64,000 nucleotides of DNA from Paenibacillus sp. FSL R10-2782 (GTDB lineage: Bacteria; Bacillota; Bacilli; Paenibacillales; Paenibacillaceae): positions 1,913,001 to 1,977,000 of the forward strand of contig NZ_CP151951.1 of the NCBI RefSeq assembly GCF_038592985.1. The letters run 5' to 3'. The position numbers and the translations under genes are program-made. This document shows, one piece after another, positions 1-8,512 of the stretch. The notes below the pieces were generated by a model that saw only the letters and a list, made by a program, of their open reading frames with translations, was not told the DNA's origin and searched no databases. Each line of letters begins with the position of its first letter. Positions within the stretch are counted from its first letter, which is position 1.

Positions 1-1
1 A

Positions 2-322
2 TATGCAGAGCTGGGACTTCAGCTCCAGCTAACTGAACTGGATCTGTCAGTTTTTCGCTTTGATGACAGACGTACCGACCTGCTTCATCCTTCGGAGGAA
101 ATGCTGGAACGGCAAGCGGAGCTTTACGAAGCGGTTTTCCGTCTCCTGCGGGAATACCGCAACTGTATCAGTGCAGTCACATTCTGGGGGGCTGCCGACG
201 ATTATACCTGGCTGGACGGCTTTCCGGTCAGAGGCCGGAAGAACTGGCCTTTGTTATTCGATCAATCGCACCGTCCGAAGCTGGCTTATGAGCGTGTTGC
301 TGCGCTGGTGATTCAGCCATAG
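2..322 (+). CDS. Endo-1,4-beta-xylanase, GH10 family (C-terminal part)
   Basis: The reading frame is open from the left edge, so only the last ~106 residues are present. They carry the GH10 beta-7 strand motif LQLTELDLSVF, whose Glu is the catalytic nucleophile in this family. The family-typical C-terminal stretch with TFWGAADDYTWL and the end strand LLFDQSHRPKLAYERV follows. GH10 enzymes cut the beta-1,4-xylose backbone of xylan. No signal peptide or binding module can be judged because the N-terminus is outside the window. The GH30 glucuronoxylanase gene lies opposite and convergent, so the pair forms a xylan-degrading locus. Family assignment is confident. Whether the enzyme is secreted or intracellular is not visible. 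Confidence 0.9.
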   Translation, partial: YAELGLQLQLTELDLSVFRFDDRRTDLLHPSEEMLERQAELYEAVFRLLREYRNCISAVTFWGAADDYTWLDGFPVRGRKNWPLLFDQSHRPKLAYERVAALVIQP

Positions 323-398
323 TCAAGCCACTCAAATAGATGTACAAAGATAAAGTTCTCTGTCTTAATAGTTGAAATATTTAAGCTTTAATGCAATA

Positions 399-437
399 GC
401 TCCTGAATTTGTCCTTGTGGCGATCAGGAGCTTTTTT
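399..437 (+). terminator. Intrinsic terminator of the GH10 gene
   Basis: Stem GCTCCTGA / TCAGGAGC followed by six T. Confidence 0.85.
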
Positions 438-705
438 GATATCATCGGAAATTGGAATGTATTGCTCTTCACCTGAGCACTTGGCGGGGATCATTTTCCC
501 AAAGCTCCTCCTTATACGAGAGGTGAGTGGTTGTAACGTTCCGGTTGTCCTACCTCTTGTTGCAGTTGTAGTAAACAATTCCATTTAATTGGAAGAGGAT
601 TTAGGCGTGCTGAATATCCGGATAAGCTCTAAACAGCTTTGAATCAGGCGTAGAACAATGTAGAAACAAGGACTGGTTAGGTCTTTGTAGACAATATCCT
701 TTTGA

Positions 706-744
706 GAAAAAGAGAACCCGAGTCTTGGAAAAGACCCGGGTTCT
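706..744 (-). terminator. Intrinsic terminator of the GH30 gene
   Basis: On the minus strand a GAACCCGGGTCTT / AAGACTCGGGTTC stem is followed by a T-rich run. Confidence 0.8.
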
Positions 745-766
745 TGAGTTTTTCGCCTGAATGCAC

Positions 767-2440
767 CTACTCGGCTGAGACGCTTATACTTTCTATATTC
801 GGTCCTTCCGCACCGGTAGTTACCACTTTAAAAGTATTGTTTCCGCTATTCATAGGTACCTGAATCGTTTTTTCGCCCCAGGTTGCCCAGCTACCGGTTG
901 CTGTAAAGGCAGCATCGCTGATCACTTTCGTTCCGTTAACATAAACATCTAGATTTCGAGCCCCTGACTCCAGTGCATATCGGAATTTCACATTTTTAGT
1001 TCCAGAAACAGCGCAGTAGATTCTATTCCACTGTACGGTTGCATTTGTTGCAGCATTAAAGTTGACATATTGGATAGTGTCATCACCCGAATAGGTGGCT
1101 TCTACTACGGAGTGGGTCAATGTTGTATCCGCTTCCCCTCCATAAGTCGTGTTGCTGATGGTCTTGCCACCCAATTCACCTACAAAAGTTGTAACACTTT
1201 GGGCAGGGAGCTGGGCTGTAAAGGCACCGCCAGACAGATTAATGGCCGATCCTGCTGCCAGATTTCTGCTGCCGTCCGTTACCCATGAAGATACTCTCGA
1301 TGCAGTCCCGTTCTGTAGGGCGAACCTTTGGTTTACTGCTGAAGTACCTCGATTAATTGCAACAATAACTACCTTGTTGTCACCTTTATATGCAGAGGTG
1401 TAGATGTTTGTATTTGGATTCTTCGTTGCATCTACTCGTACATATCCGGGACGAACAAATTTCGAGAAATGAGCCATATTATAACCACGTTTGCTTATTG
1501 TACCGTCCTCATTCATAGGACCGTATTGTCTACGAATGTACCACCATACATATGTCTGAAAATCTCCCTCTACCATAGCATTGTGCATATGATATGAAAC
1601 ATCCAATGCCTCGGGCCAGCGATCTGCCGAGTTATTGTCGCTATTTGGATAGTATACTTCCGTCATCCAAAGCTCTTTTCCCGCTCCTTTTTGTTTGAAA
1701 AGAGGATAAAGGAAATCACTAAATTTAGTACCATAAGTATGAGCACCAAGAATATCCATATTAGCAAGAGCCTGCGGATCGTTTAGAATTGGGTCTGACA
1801 TATTTTTTAAGTATGAAAATGACTCAGGAGCGATAACTCTGCAGTTAATAGATCCAGCATTTTCTTTCATAAAACGAAGCATTTCTTGTGGAGTCCACCA
1901 TGTCCAAGTATGTGCATAATCAGGTTCATTTTGAACGGAGATAGCATACAGATCCACGCCATTATTCTTCATGTAAGAAACGAAATCGTTAAGATGCTGC
2001 GCATATGCAGCGTACTTATCGTATTTAAGGCGTTTTGCTTTTGTATCACCTTCATGATTAAAGGTCTCAGTCATGTCACTTGGAGGATTCCATGGTGAAG
2101 CAAAAACGATTCCTCCGCTTTGAATTGCACGTTTTGCAGTTGGTATTTCTTTGTACCAGTTATTTTTATTGTCGTCTACATAAATTCTTAACACTGAAAA
2201 ACCTAACTGATTATTTCCATTACCAAAAGCTGTTTCTCTTTGAGATGCTGTCAAATCTCCAATCCAAGCCGGATGGTTTATTCCTCCAAAACCGCGAATC
2301 ACCTGTTTTTGTGCCGATAAGTTAATGGTTACATCACTTGCTGCTGAAACTTCTGCAGGTGCTGACATGCTGAACATGAGCGGCAGTGCAGTTACAAATG
2401 CCAATAATACGCAAATTGATTTTTTTACACGTGAAATCAT
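767..2440 (-). CDS. xynC: Secreted glucuronoxylanase, GH30 subfamily 8-like with C-terminal CBM
   Basis: 557 residues. An N-terminal signal peptide (residues ~1-34, ending near VSAAS) precedes a GH30 (beta/alpha)8 domain, residues ~35-425. The acid/base Glu172 lies in SVQNEPDY and the nucleophile Glu261 in WMTEVYY, both as in Bacillus XynC. Residues ~430-557 form a beta-rich module resembling CBM35/CBM6, the arrangement known from Paenibacillus Xyn30D enzymes. These enzymes cut xylan next to methylglucuronic acid branches outside the cell. The start follows AGGAGATG at good spacing. A cre-like sequence ~270 bp upstream suggests catabolite repression. It pairs functionally with the GH10 xylanase. 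The subfamily and CBM family numbers are from memory of the families. Confidence 0.92.
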   Translation of the reverse strand: MISRVKKSICVLLAFVTALPLMFSMSAPAEVSAASDVTINLSAQKQVIRGFGGINHPAWIGDLTASQRETAFGNGNNQLGFSVLRIYVDDNKNNWYKEIPTAKRAIQSGGIVFASPWNPPSDMTETFNHEGDTKAKRLKYDKYAAYAQHLNDFVSYMKNNGVDLYAISVQNEPDYAHTWTWWTPQEMLRFMKENAGSINCRVIAPESFSYLKNMSDPILNDPQALANMDILGAHTYGTKFSDFLYPLFKQKGAGKELWMTEVYYPNSDNNSADRWPEALDVSYHMHNAMVEGDFQTYVWWYIRRQYGPMNEDGTISKRGYNMAHFSKFVRPGYVRVDATKNPNTNIYTSAYKGDNKVVIVAINRGTSAVNQRFALQNGTASRVSSWVTDGSRNLAAGSAINLSGGAFTAQLPAQSVTTFVGELGGKTISNTTYGGEADTTLTHSVVEATYSGDDTIQYVNFNAATNATVQWNRIYCAVSGTKNVKFRYALESGARNLDVYVNGTKVISDAAFTATGSWATWGEKTIQVPMNSGNNTFKVVTTGAEGPNIESISVSAE

Positions 2441-3300
2441 TCTTTCATCTCCTAATAAAAATAATAATTTCCTAATCCTGTAGCTGTGGAAATATAATTT
2501 CTATTTTACGAATGTTCAAACGATCAGTCTATTCTGATCACCCCCTTTCGTATTGTGGAGCACAGGGTCACCCATTTCTTACCTTGTTTCATTGAAGTCC
2601 CCCATAAATGAGGTTTCGCTTGGAACTTATCCTACAAGATCAGCCCTCAAAGGACAGGTTTAGTCCAAGGGCAGCAAATAATAATAGTTAAAATAGATCT
2701 TTAATCATTGAGAGCGCTTTATAATTGATATAAAAGCACTTTAATCACAATCTCATCTGGATGTTGGATATTGAAGGGAATGGTCTTTATTTCCGAAAGG
2801 AAGCGTTTATTCGGTCTGATTGCGTAAAATCCTGGGGGCTTACTAATAAGGAGAATTGCTACTGTTCTGGTTGTTTTGCCCGAGATAACGTTCTAGCTCT
2901 TAAACACGAGTGGTGAGGCATTGAATTTAGTCTATTAAACAGATAATAAACTGTTATTTCATCTTATTTATATCATGAATTTGTTTTTTTGTGAATTTTT
3001 TTATTCACTAAAAATTATGATTATACACATATTTCGGTTTTTTTGTTAGGAGTATAAAGAGGCTCTTCGACATCTGCTGAACACCTAAATGGTTACGCCT
3101 GTTAATGACGGGCGAATTCATTATTACGGCTTGCATGGTAGTGCTATTGTCTCATAATATAATGAGATGCTAATTTTGTTGTTAGTGATATTTCATATGC
3201 TGTAGTCTAGGTTGAGCCGCAAGCTGATTTACTATATAGTTATGACTGGACAACGATTCCATCCATATTAAATGAATGCCAAAATAGGGGGACCCTTGCA
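2441..3300. other. 860-bp AT-rich intergenic region between divergent xynC and fabV
   Basis: No gene is supported. The region is AT-rich, especially 2940-3060. It holds the cre-like site at 2709-2722, an inverted repeat at 3150-3167 (arms TCTCAT / ATGAGA) and another at 2991-3008 (GTGAAT / ATTCAC). A 22-codon open stretch at ~3091-3159 has no ribosome binding site and may be chance or debris of a lost gene. Confidence 0.5.
2709..2722. promoter_or_regulatory. Candidate CcpA (cre) site upstream of xynC
   Basis: TGAGAGCGCTTTAT matches the Bacillus cre consensus TGWNANCGNTNWCA at 12 of 14 positions, including the AGCGCT core. It lies ~270 bp before the xynC start, which is far, so the promoter would have to be distal for direct repression. 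Confidence 0.45.
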
Positions 3301-4473
3301 ATGATTATTAAACCGAAAATCCGTGGTTTCATATGTACGACTGCACATCCTGTAGGATGTGCGGCTCATGTTAATACTCAGATCAACTACATCAAAAACA
3401 GCACATCACTACAAGGAGCTAAAAAGGTACTTGTCATTGGGGCATCTACTGGATATGGGCTGGCTTCTCGTATTGCTGCGAGCTTCGGTATGGGAGCGGA
3501 CACCATAGGTGTATCTTATGAACGTCCCGCATCAGAGGGGCGCACGGCTTCAGCAGGCTGGTATAATACCGTAGCCTTTGAAAGAGCAGCCAGAGCGGCT
3601 GGCTACATAGCAGAAAGCATTAATGGAGACGCTTTTTCCCATGAAATCAAGCAGGAGACGTTGAAACTGGTTAAGGAAAAGCTGGGTAAGGTAGATCTGA
3701 TTGTGTATAGTGTTGCCTCACCACGACGGACGCATCCCGATACGGGTGAAACCTTCAACTCCGTTCTCAAGCCCATCGGGCAGCCCTTTTCTGATAAAAC
3801 GGTGAATACCAATACTGGTGTCGTATCGGAGATTACGCTGGAACCGGCTACAGAGGAGGAAATCGAAAATACGATAACGGTAATGGGGGGCGAAGATTGG
3901 TCCTTATGGCTAAAAGCGCTGGAAGAAGCTGATCTGCTGGCTGAAGGGGTAACCACACTGGCTTACTCGTATATTGGTCCAGAGATCACAGAGGCCATTT
4001 ACCGTAAAGGAACCATTGGCCAAGCCAAAAATGACTTGGAGGCCACAGCGCATACCTTAACGAAGCAACTGGAGCGTTATGATGGAAAAGCCTACGTTTC
4101 TGTAAATAAAGCTTTGGTTACACAGTCCAGCTCGGCTATTCCAGTTGTACCTCTGTATATTTCTTTGCTGTTTAAGGTTATGAAGGAAAAGGGTTTGCAT
4201 GAGGGCTGTATCGAGCAAGCGCAGCGTCTGTTCGGGAAGCTATATAGTGGAGCGACAGTGGAAACCGATGAGGAAGGGCGCATTCGTCTGGACAACTGGG
4301 AAATGAGAGCCGATGTGCAGCAGGCTGTCCAAGAGGCTTGGTCCGGAATCACTACAGAAAATGTGTCTGAACGGGGCGACCTTGAACAATATCGTCTCGA
4401 TTTCCTTCAGTTGTTTGGATTCGGGTTTGATGAAATTGATTATGAATTGGATGTAAATCCAGATATTCAGTAG
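3301..4473 (+). CDS. fabV: Enoyl-[acyl-carrier-protein] reductase FabV
   Basis: 390 residues, full length for FabV/trans-2-enoyl-CoA reductase. It reduces the enoyl-ACP double bond in the last step of each fatty-acid elongation cycle, using NAD(P)H. The N-terminal hallmark IIKPKIRGFICTTAHPVGC is present. The Rossmann loop VLVIGASTGYGLA is at ~43-56. The extended catalytic pair Tyr234-X8-Lys243 (YRKGTIGQAK) separates FabV from FabI, where the spacing is six. Start: ATG behind AGGGGGACC. Known FabV enzymes tolerate triclosan. It stands alone between divergent xynC and convergent small genes, with its own terminator. Confidence 0.95.
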   Translation: MIIKPKIRGFICTTAHPVGCAAHVNTQINYIKNSTSLQGAKKVLVIGASTGYGLASRIAASFGMGADTIGVSYERPASEGRTASAGWYNTVAFERAARAAGYIAESINGDAFSHEIKQETLKLVKEKLGKVDLIVYSVASPRRTHPDTGETFNSVLKPIGQPFSDKTVNTNTGVVSEITLEPATEEEIENTITVMGGEDWSLWLKALEEADLLAEGVTTLAYSYIGPEITEAIYRKGTIGQAKNDLEATAHTLTKQLERYDGKAYVSVNKALVTQSSSAIPVVPLYISLLFKVMKEKGLHEGCIEQAQRLFGKLYSGATVETDEEGRIRLDNWEMRADVQQAVQEAWSGITTENVSERGDLEQYRLDFLQLFGFGFDEIDYELDVNPDIQ

Positions 4474-4514
4474 CATCGTAGTCGATCCGAATTGTATGGC
4501 AAACATAATAAAAA

Positions 4515-4559
4515 CGGGCTTTACAAGCGAAATAAATCGCTTGTGAGGCCCGCTTTTTT
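4515..4559 (+). terminator. Intrinsic terminator of fabV
   Basis: Stem CGGGCTTTACAAGCGA / TCGCTTGTGAGGCCCG (two G·T or mismatched pairs), then T7. Confidence 0.85.
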
Positions 4560-4628
4560 ATATCAGGATTTTGAAAAATCCCTCATATGCTAGGCAAATG
4601 TATAGTGCTCTCATTTCAGTAGCTGAGA

Positions 4629-4832
4629 CTATCGGGGATCTGACGTAGATACCGATTTGTGATGAAGCAGACGAAAAACAGCGATGGTAATCATGATCCC
4701 GGCAACGCCGAAGACAGCAACGGAGGTTAGAGCCTGGTAGGCTTGCCAGCCGAATAAAAAAGCAATACCACTGCCAAAGGTTGTGCCTGCCAGTAAACCG
4801 AGTGCGCAAGCGATGTCTGTTCTGAATTTCAT
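4629..4832 (-). CDS. Small membrane protein, unknown function
   Basis: 67 residues starting MKFRTDIACALG. Two hydrophobic segments at roughly residues 6-26 and 34-54 suggest two membrane helices. The tail is short and polar, HHKSVSTSDPR. I chose the ATG at 4832 because GAAAGGA lies nine bases upstream. An ATG two codons earlier is too close to that site, and a longer frame from 4865 lacks one. I do not recognise a family. It is isolated, facing fabV and divergent from araM. Confidence 0.55.
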   Translation of the reverse strand: MKFRTDIACALGLLAGTTFGSGIAFLFGWQAYQALTSVAVFGVAGIMITIAVFRLLHHKSVSTSDPR

Positions 4833-4890
4833 AAGCATTTTTCCTTTCGGAATCAGTATTTGCAAAGCAACTTGTACTTTTCATCTGGAC

Positions 4891-4934
4891 TTGGACAGGA
4901 ACTTGTGCGTACAATTAAATAGAAATCGTTTTCA
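4891..4934 (+). promoter_or_regulatory. araM promoter with AraR operator and cre site
   Basis: TTGGAC (4891-4896) and TTAAAT (4915-4920) form a plausible promoter with 18-bp spacing. Between them lies the AraR-type palindrome ACTTGTGCGTACAATT (4901-4916). A further half-site CTTGTAC sits at 4871-4877. Immediately after the -10 is AGAAATCGTTTTCA (4921-4934), matching the cre consensus at 13 of 14 positions. The layout predicts repression by AraR without arabinose and by CcpA with glucose. Confidence 0.7.
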
Positions 4935-5000
4935 AAGAGAATCTTTTTAACAGTATGGATCATTCTTGTGCAAATTATTCCTTTTCTGGAGGTAGATGAA

Positions 5001-6152
5001 ATGAATATGAATGAGCAGATCAAGCAGTGGAACGAAGAGGCACAAGCGAACAACACCGATCACCCTTATCGAAAGGTAGAATTGTTTATTGAGGTGCGTG
5101 ATGGAGCACTTGAAGCCGTCGTCCCTTATTTGAAGCAACAGAATTACCATCATGTGACGCTGGTAGAGGATGAATACACTTCTGCGGCGGCAGGGAAAAA
5201 GGTGACGCAACGGATACGTGATGCAGGTTTGGTGGTCGATGTGGTTCGGTTGCCTCCCAATGCTGTGGGGGATGTGATTGCAGATGAAGGCTATATCGTA
5301 AAGGTGTTGTTGGGCGTGGCAGATGAGAGTCAGGCTGTACTGGCCGTAGGCTCCGGCACTATTCATGATCTGGTTCGCTTCGCATGCTATAAAATGAATC
5401 GTCCGTTTCTGTCGGTGCCGACGGCCGCTTCTGTGGATGGATTCACATCGGCAGGCGCGCCGTTGATTGTGGGCGGCAGCAAGCAGACATTCCAGGCTGT
5501 TCCGCCGGAAGCGATCTTTGCTGATCTATCCGTACTGGCGAATGCGCCACAAGCGATGACTGCCGCAGGCTTTGGCGATATGCTCGGCAAATTCACCTCA
5601 TTAGCCGATTGGCAGGTGTCCAGAGATTTGGGGGGCGAGCCCTATTCGCCTCTAGCTAACCGAATCACGGAAGAGGCGCTGCGGGCCTGTGTAGAGCATG
5701 TTGATGAGATTGCGGCGGGTAGCCAGGCAGGTGTCGAAGTGCTGATGAACGCGCTGATCGCATCAGGCATTTCCATGCTGATGATTGATCATTCCCGTCC
5801 AGCATCGGGGGGAGAGCACCACATTTCTCACCGAATTGAAATGGATTTTATTGCAGAGGGGCGCAAGCAAGTTTTGCATGGTGCCAAAGTGGGCGTAGCT
5901 TCAACTTTACTGGCGGACTTGTACAGGGACCTGGCTGCGAGCCAAGCTGTGGATGCTTTGGAGGTATATCGAACCTTGCCAACGTCAGAGCAGATGCGTG
6001 CATGGCTGACTCAGGTCGGCGGTCCATCTACGATTGCCGAGCTGGGCGTAAGCGAGGAGCAGCTTGCGCGTGCACTTCGTACGGCTCATACTCTGCGTAA
6101 TCGCTATACAGGGCTCAAGTATATGAACGATCATCAATTGCTTCGCTCATAA
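5001..6152 (+). CDS. araM: sn-Glycerol-1-phosphate dehydrogenase AraM (EgsA)
   Basis: 383 residues. It belongs to the AraM/EgsA branch of iron-containing alcohol dehydrogenase-like enzymes, which reduce dihydroxyacetone phosphate to sn-glycerol-1-phosphate with NAD(P)H. Visible family marks are the nucleotide loop AVGSGTIHDLVRF, the motif SVPTAASVDGFTS, and the metal ligands Asp in GFGDMLGK and His in GGEHHISH and LHGAKVG. The start ATG at 5001 follows GGAGG with eight-base spacing; an in-frame ATG at 4968 has none. In Bacillus subtilis araM sits inside the arabinose operon. Here it is its own unit under an AraR operator, upstream of araR. Confidence 0.93.
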   Translation: MNMNEQIKQWNEEAQANNTDHPYRKVELFIEVRDGALEAVVPYLKQQNYHHVTLVEDEYTSAAAGKKVTQRIRDAGLVVDVVRLPPNAVGDVIADEGYIVKVLLGVADESQAVLAVGSGTIHDLVRFACYKMNRPFLSVPTAASVDGFTSAGAPLIVGGSKQTFQAVPPEAIFADLSVLANAPQAMTAAGFGDMLGKFTSLADWQVSRDLGGEPYSPLANRITEEALRACVEHVDEIAAGSQAGVEVLMNALIASGISMLMIDHSRPASGGEHHISHRIEMDFIAEGRKQVLHGAKVGVASTLLADLYRDLAASQAVDALEVYRTLPTSEQMRAWLTQVGGPSTIAELGVSEEQLARALRTAHTLRNRYTGLKYMNDHQLLRS

Positions 6153-6270
6153 AATGCACATTTACAGAAGCGATATTTATACAGGATAACTAAGCACTTG
6201 TAACATGGAAGGGATTAGCGAATGGGTTTACGCCTCCGGCAGCTATACAACGATATCCTGCTCCTGTGAC

Positions 6271-6303
6271 ATTTGTATGTACAAATGAACGATATGCTAT
6301 AAT
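6271..6303 (+). promoter_or_regulatory. araR promoter with AraR operator
   Basis: The near-perfect palindrome ATTTGTATGTACAAAT (6271-6286) matches the AraR operator type. It overlaps the likely -35 region, and TATAAT follows at 6298-6303. This predicts autorepression of araR. Confidence 0.75.
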
Positions 6304-6350
6304 CGTGAAATACAAAAGGGTACACGATATTGCAAGTGACGGAGGAAATT

Positions 6351-7448
6351 ATGGCGCCCAAATATATACAAGTTAAACAGGAAATTTTGTCATGGATTCA
6401 TTCATCCAGGCTGGAGCCTCAAAGCCAGCTTCCATCTGAGCATGAAATGTCTGAGCAATTTGCGGTTAGTCGGCAAACCGTGCGTCAGGCGTTAGGTGAG
6501 CTGGTGCAGGAAGGTTGGCTGTTTCGCATGCAGGGCAAGGGGACCTTTGTCGCCACACGGGATAGCAAGCAGCCCGAGGACCCACGGACGATCGGGGTCG
6601 TTACGACCTATATATCCGATTATATTTTTCCGTCGATAGTGCAGGGAATTGAGTCCAAATTAAGTCGTCAGGGCTATAAGCTACTGCTGTCAAGCACAGG
6701 CAATGACCCCGAGCAGGAACGGCAGTGTTTGGAAATGCTGTTAAGTCAGCCCTTGAGCGGGATTATTATTGAGCCGACGAAAAGTGGGGAGCGCAATCCT
6801 AATCTGAATTATTACCTGACCTTGGAAAATCGCCAAATTCCTTATTTAATGATCAATGCGCGGTATGAGGAAATGGATGCGCCATGTCTGCGTGTAGATG
6901 ATGAGAAGGGTGGATTTTTAGCGGCTGAGCATCTGATTAAGCTGGGACATCGGCGGTTAGCCGGGTTTTTCAAGACAGATGATATGCAGGGAATTCTTCG
7001 TATGAAGGGATTTGTGGCCGCCCACCGTAAATATGGGGTTACGCTGCATCCGAATGCAGTGACCACCTACCGGACAGAAGAAAAAAATGAGGTTCCGTTA
7101 CAGCGTGCGTCTGCACTGTTGAGTATGGAGCCGGAAGAGCGCCCTACTGGATGGGTAACCTATAATGACGAGCTGGCTGTGCGTTTGTTGGACATTGTGC
7201 GTTCGGCGGGTCTGAGCATTCCGGGCGATTTGTCGCTGGTGGGGTTTGATGACTCTTTTTTGGCAACGGCAACGGAAATCAAGCTAACTACAATCCGCCA
7301 TCCCAAAGAAGAACTGGGATTTCGCGCTGCTGATACAATATTGTCGATGATCGAAGAAAAGGGCTTCCGCGAAGAGGATCGCCAGTGGATTATTCCACCA
7401 GAGCTGATTATCCGTGAATCGACGGGTCCTGTTGCCAGTGACGTATAA
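6351..7448 (+). CDS. araR: Arabinose-responsive repressor AraR
   Basis: 365 residues. An N-terminal GntR-type winged helix (residues ~1-70, with EHEMSEQFAVSRQTVRQALGEL and the wing GKGTFVA) is fused to a LacI/GalR-type ligand-binding domain (residues ~75-360). This chimeric architecture is diagnostic of AraR. It represses arabinose genes until L-arabinose binds. I start it at the ATG at 6351 behind GGAGG, not at the TTG at 6330, which lacks a site. It lies between araM and araDB, all three with AraR palindromes in their promoters, and ends in its own terminator. Confidence 0.93.
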   Translation: MAPKYIQVKQEILSWIHSSRLEPQSQLPSEHEMSEQFAVSRQTVRQALGELVQEGWLFRMQGKGTFVATRDSKQPEDPRTIGVVTTYISDYIFPSIVQGIESKLSRQGYKLLLSSTGNDPEQERQCLEMLLSQPLSGIIIEPTKSGERNPNLNYYLTLENRQIPYLMINARYEEMDAPCLRVDDEKGGFLAAEHLIKLGHRRLAGFFKTDDMQGILRMKGFVAAHRKYGVTLHPNAVTTYRTEEKNEVPLQRASALLSMEPEERPTGWVTYNDELAVRLLDIVRSAGLSIPGDLSLVGFDDSFLATATEIKLTTIRHPKEELGFRAADTILSMIEEKGFREEDRQWIIPPELIIRESTGPVASDV

Positions 7449-7558
7449 GAACCCAATAAATATGGTCGAGTTTTTATTTGGATACATGTAAGGACAAGTT
7501 GGAGTAAATGTAGTTCTGACACCTCATAGCGTTTCGGCTTACCTACGTGCCTTATCGT

Positions 7559-7597
7559 ACAGCCTGTTTTCTGTATTGCAGAAAATAGGCTGTTTTT
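7559..7597 (+). terminator. Intrinsic terminator of araR
   Basis: ACAGCCTGTTTTCTG / CAGAAAATAGGCTGT stem followed by T4. Confidence 0.85.
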
Positions 7598-7655
7598 GCT
7601 ATATTTTTTCTGAAAACATAGACAGTTACGCAGTGAAAAAACGTATAAAAAAACA

Positions 7656-7698
7656 CTGGCTAAGTTGTACGTACAAGTGTATAATGAAAGCGGAACCA
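7656..7698 (+). promoter_or_regulatory. araDB promoter with AraR operator and cre-like site
   Basis: The palindrome AGTTGTACGTACAAGT (7663-7678) has one mismatch between half-sites and ends just before TATAAT (7680-7685). TGAAAGCGGAACCA (7685-7698) matches the cre consensus at 12 of 14 positions and starts on the last base of the -10. The -35 (around CTGGCT, 7656) is weak. Confidence 0.7.
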
Positions 7699-7801
7699 AG
7701 GATAAGGGACGTTATGATCCTCTTGTGGTTTTCCATTTGAAGCTAGGTTTAGCACTTCCATTTCAGATTTCAGAAATGATAGTAAAAGGAGTGTCTTATA
7801 C

Positions 7802-8512
7802 ATGTTAGAACAATTAAAACAGGAAGTATGGGAGGCCAATCTGGCTCTTCCCAAGCATGGTCTGGTTACTTTTACGTGGGGAAATGTAAGCGGTATCGAC
7901 CGTGAGCAGGGGCTGGTTGTAATTAAGCCAAGTGGTGTGGCCTATGAGGAGCTGAAAGCAGAGCAATTGGTCGTACTCAATTTGCAAGGCGATATTGTCG
8001 AAGGGGACCTTCGTCCTTCATCGGATACACCAACACATCTGGCACTGTACCGTGCTTTTCCACAAATAGGCGGTATTGTACACACGCATTCCTCTTGGGC
8101 CACAAGCTGGGCGCAGGCAGGACGCGCGATTCCTGCATTAGGGACAACACAGGGTGATTATTTTTATGGAGCGATTCCGTGTACTCGCGCGATGACTTCA
8201 GAGGAAATTGCCGGAGAGTATGAGCTGGAGACGGGACATGTGATCATTGAGACGTTTCAGGATATTAGTCCGGCGGATATTCCAGGTGTACTCGTTAATC
8301 AGCACGCACCGTTCGCTTGGGGGAAAAATGCCGATGATGCCGTTCATAATGCGGTGGTGCTGGAGGAAGTAGCCAAGATGGCGTACCGTTCCTTCGCGCT
8401 GAACCCGGAATTAACTTCCATGGATCAGGCGCTGCTGGATAAGCATTTTCTGCGCAAGCATGGAGCGAACGCTTACTACGGTCAAACGAAAAAGGAGGAG
8501 ACACACAAATGA
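7802..8512 (+). CDS. araD: L-ribulose-5-phosphate 4-epimerase AraD
   Basis: 236 residues, normal for the class II aldolase/adducin fold. It converts L-ribulose-5-phosphate to D-xylulose-5-phosphate, the last committed step of L-arabinose use before the pentose phosphate pathway. Visible marks are the phosphate-binding TWGNVSG and KPSG, the zinc ligands in VHTHSSWAT, and a third His in [10 protein letters not shown]. The start follows AAAGGAGTG. Its stop overlaps the araB start by four bases (ATGA), so the two are translationally coupled. The isomerase gene araA is not in this window. Confidence 0.95.
   Translation: MLEQLKQEVWEANLALPKHGLVTFTWGNVSGIDREQGLVVIKPSGVAYEELKAEQLVVLNLQGDIVEGDLRPSSDTPTHLALYRAFPQIGGIVHTHSSWATSWAQAGRAIPALGTTQGDYFYGAIPCTRAMTSEEIAGEYELETGHVIIETFQDISPADIPGVLVNQHAPFAWGKNADDAVHNAVVLEEVAKMAYRSFALNPELTSMDQALLDKHFLRKHGANAYYGQTKKEETHK

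Larger units (their letters stand above)
323..766. other. Intergenic region between convergent xylanase genes
   Basis: No credible gene. It holds one terminator for each flanking gene, at 399-437 and 706-744. An open frame on the minus strand here (381-584) has no ribosome binding site and runs through the terminator hairpin, so it is not called. Confidence 0.6.

Noticed and set aside
381..584. 67-codon minus-strand frame next to the GH10 gene
   Set aside because: No ribosome binding site, runs through the GH10 terminator hairpin, and no family resemblance.
3091..3159. 22-codon frame (MVTPVNDGRIHYYGLHGSAIVS) in the xynC-fabV gap
   Set aside because: No ribosome site and a stop directly before it. 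Could be debris of a lost gene, but unsupported.
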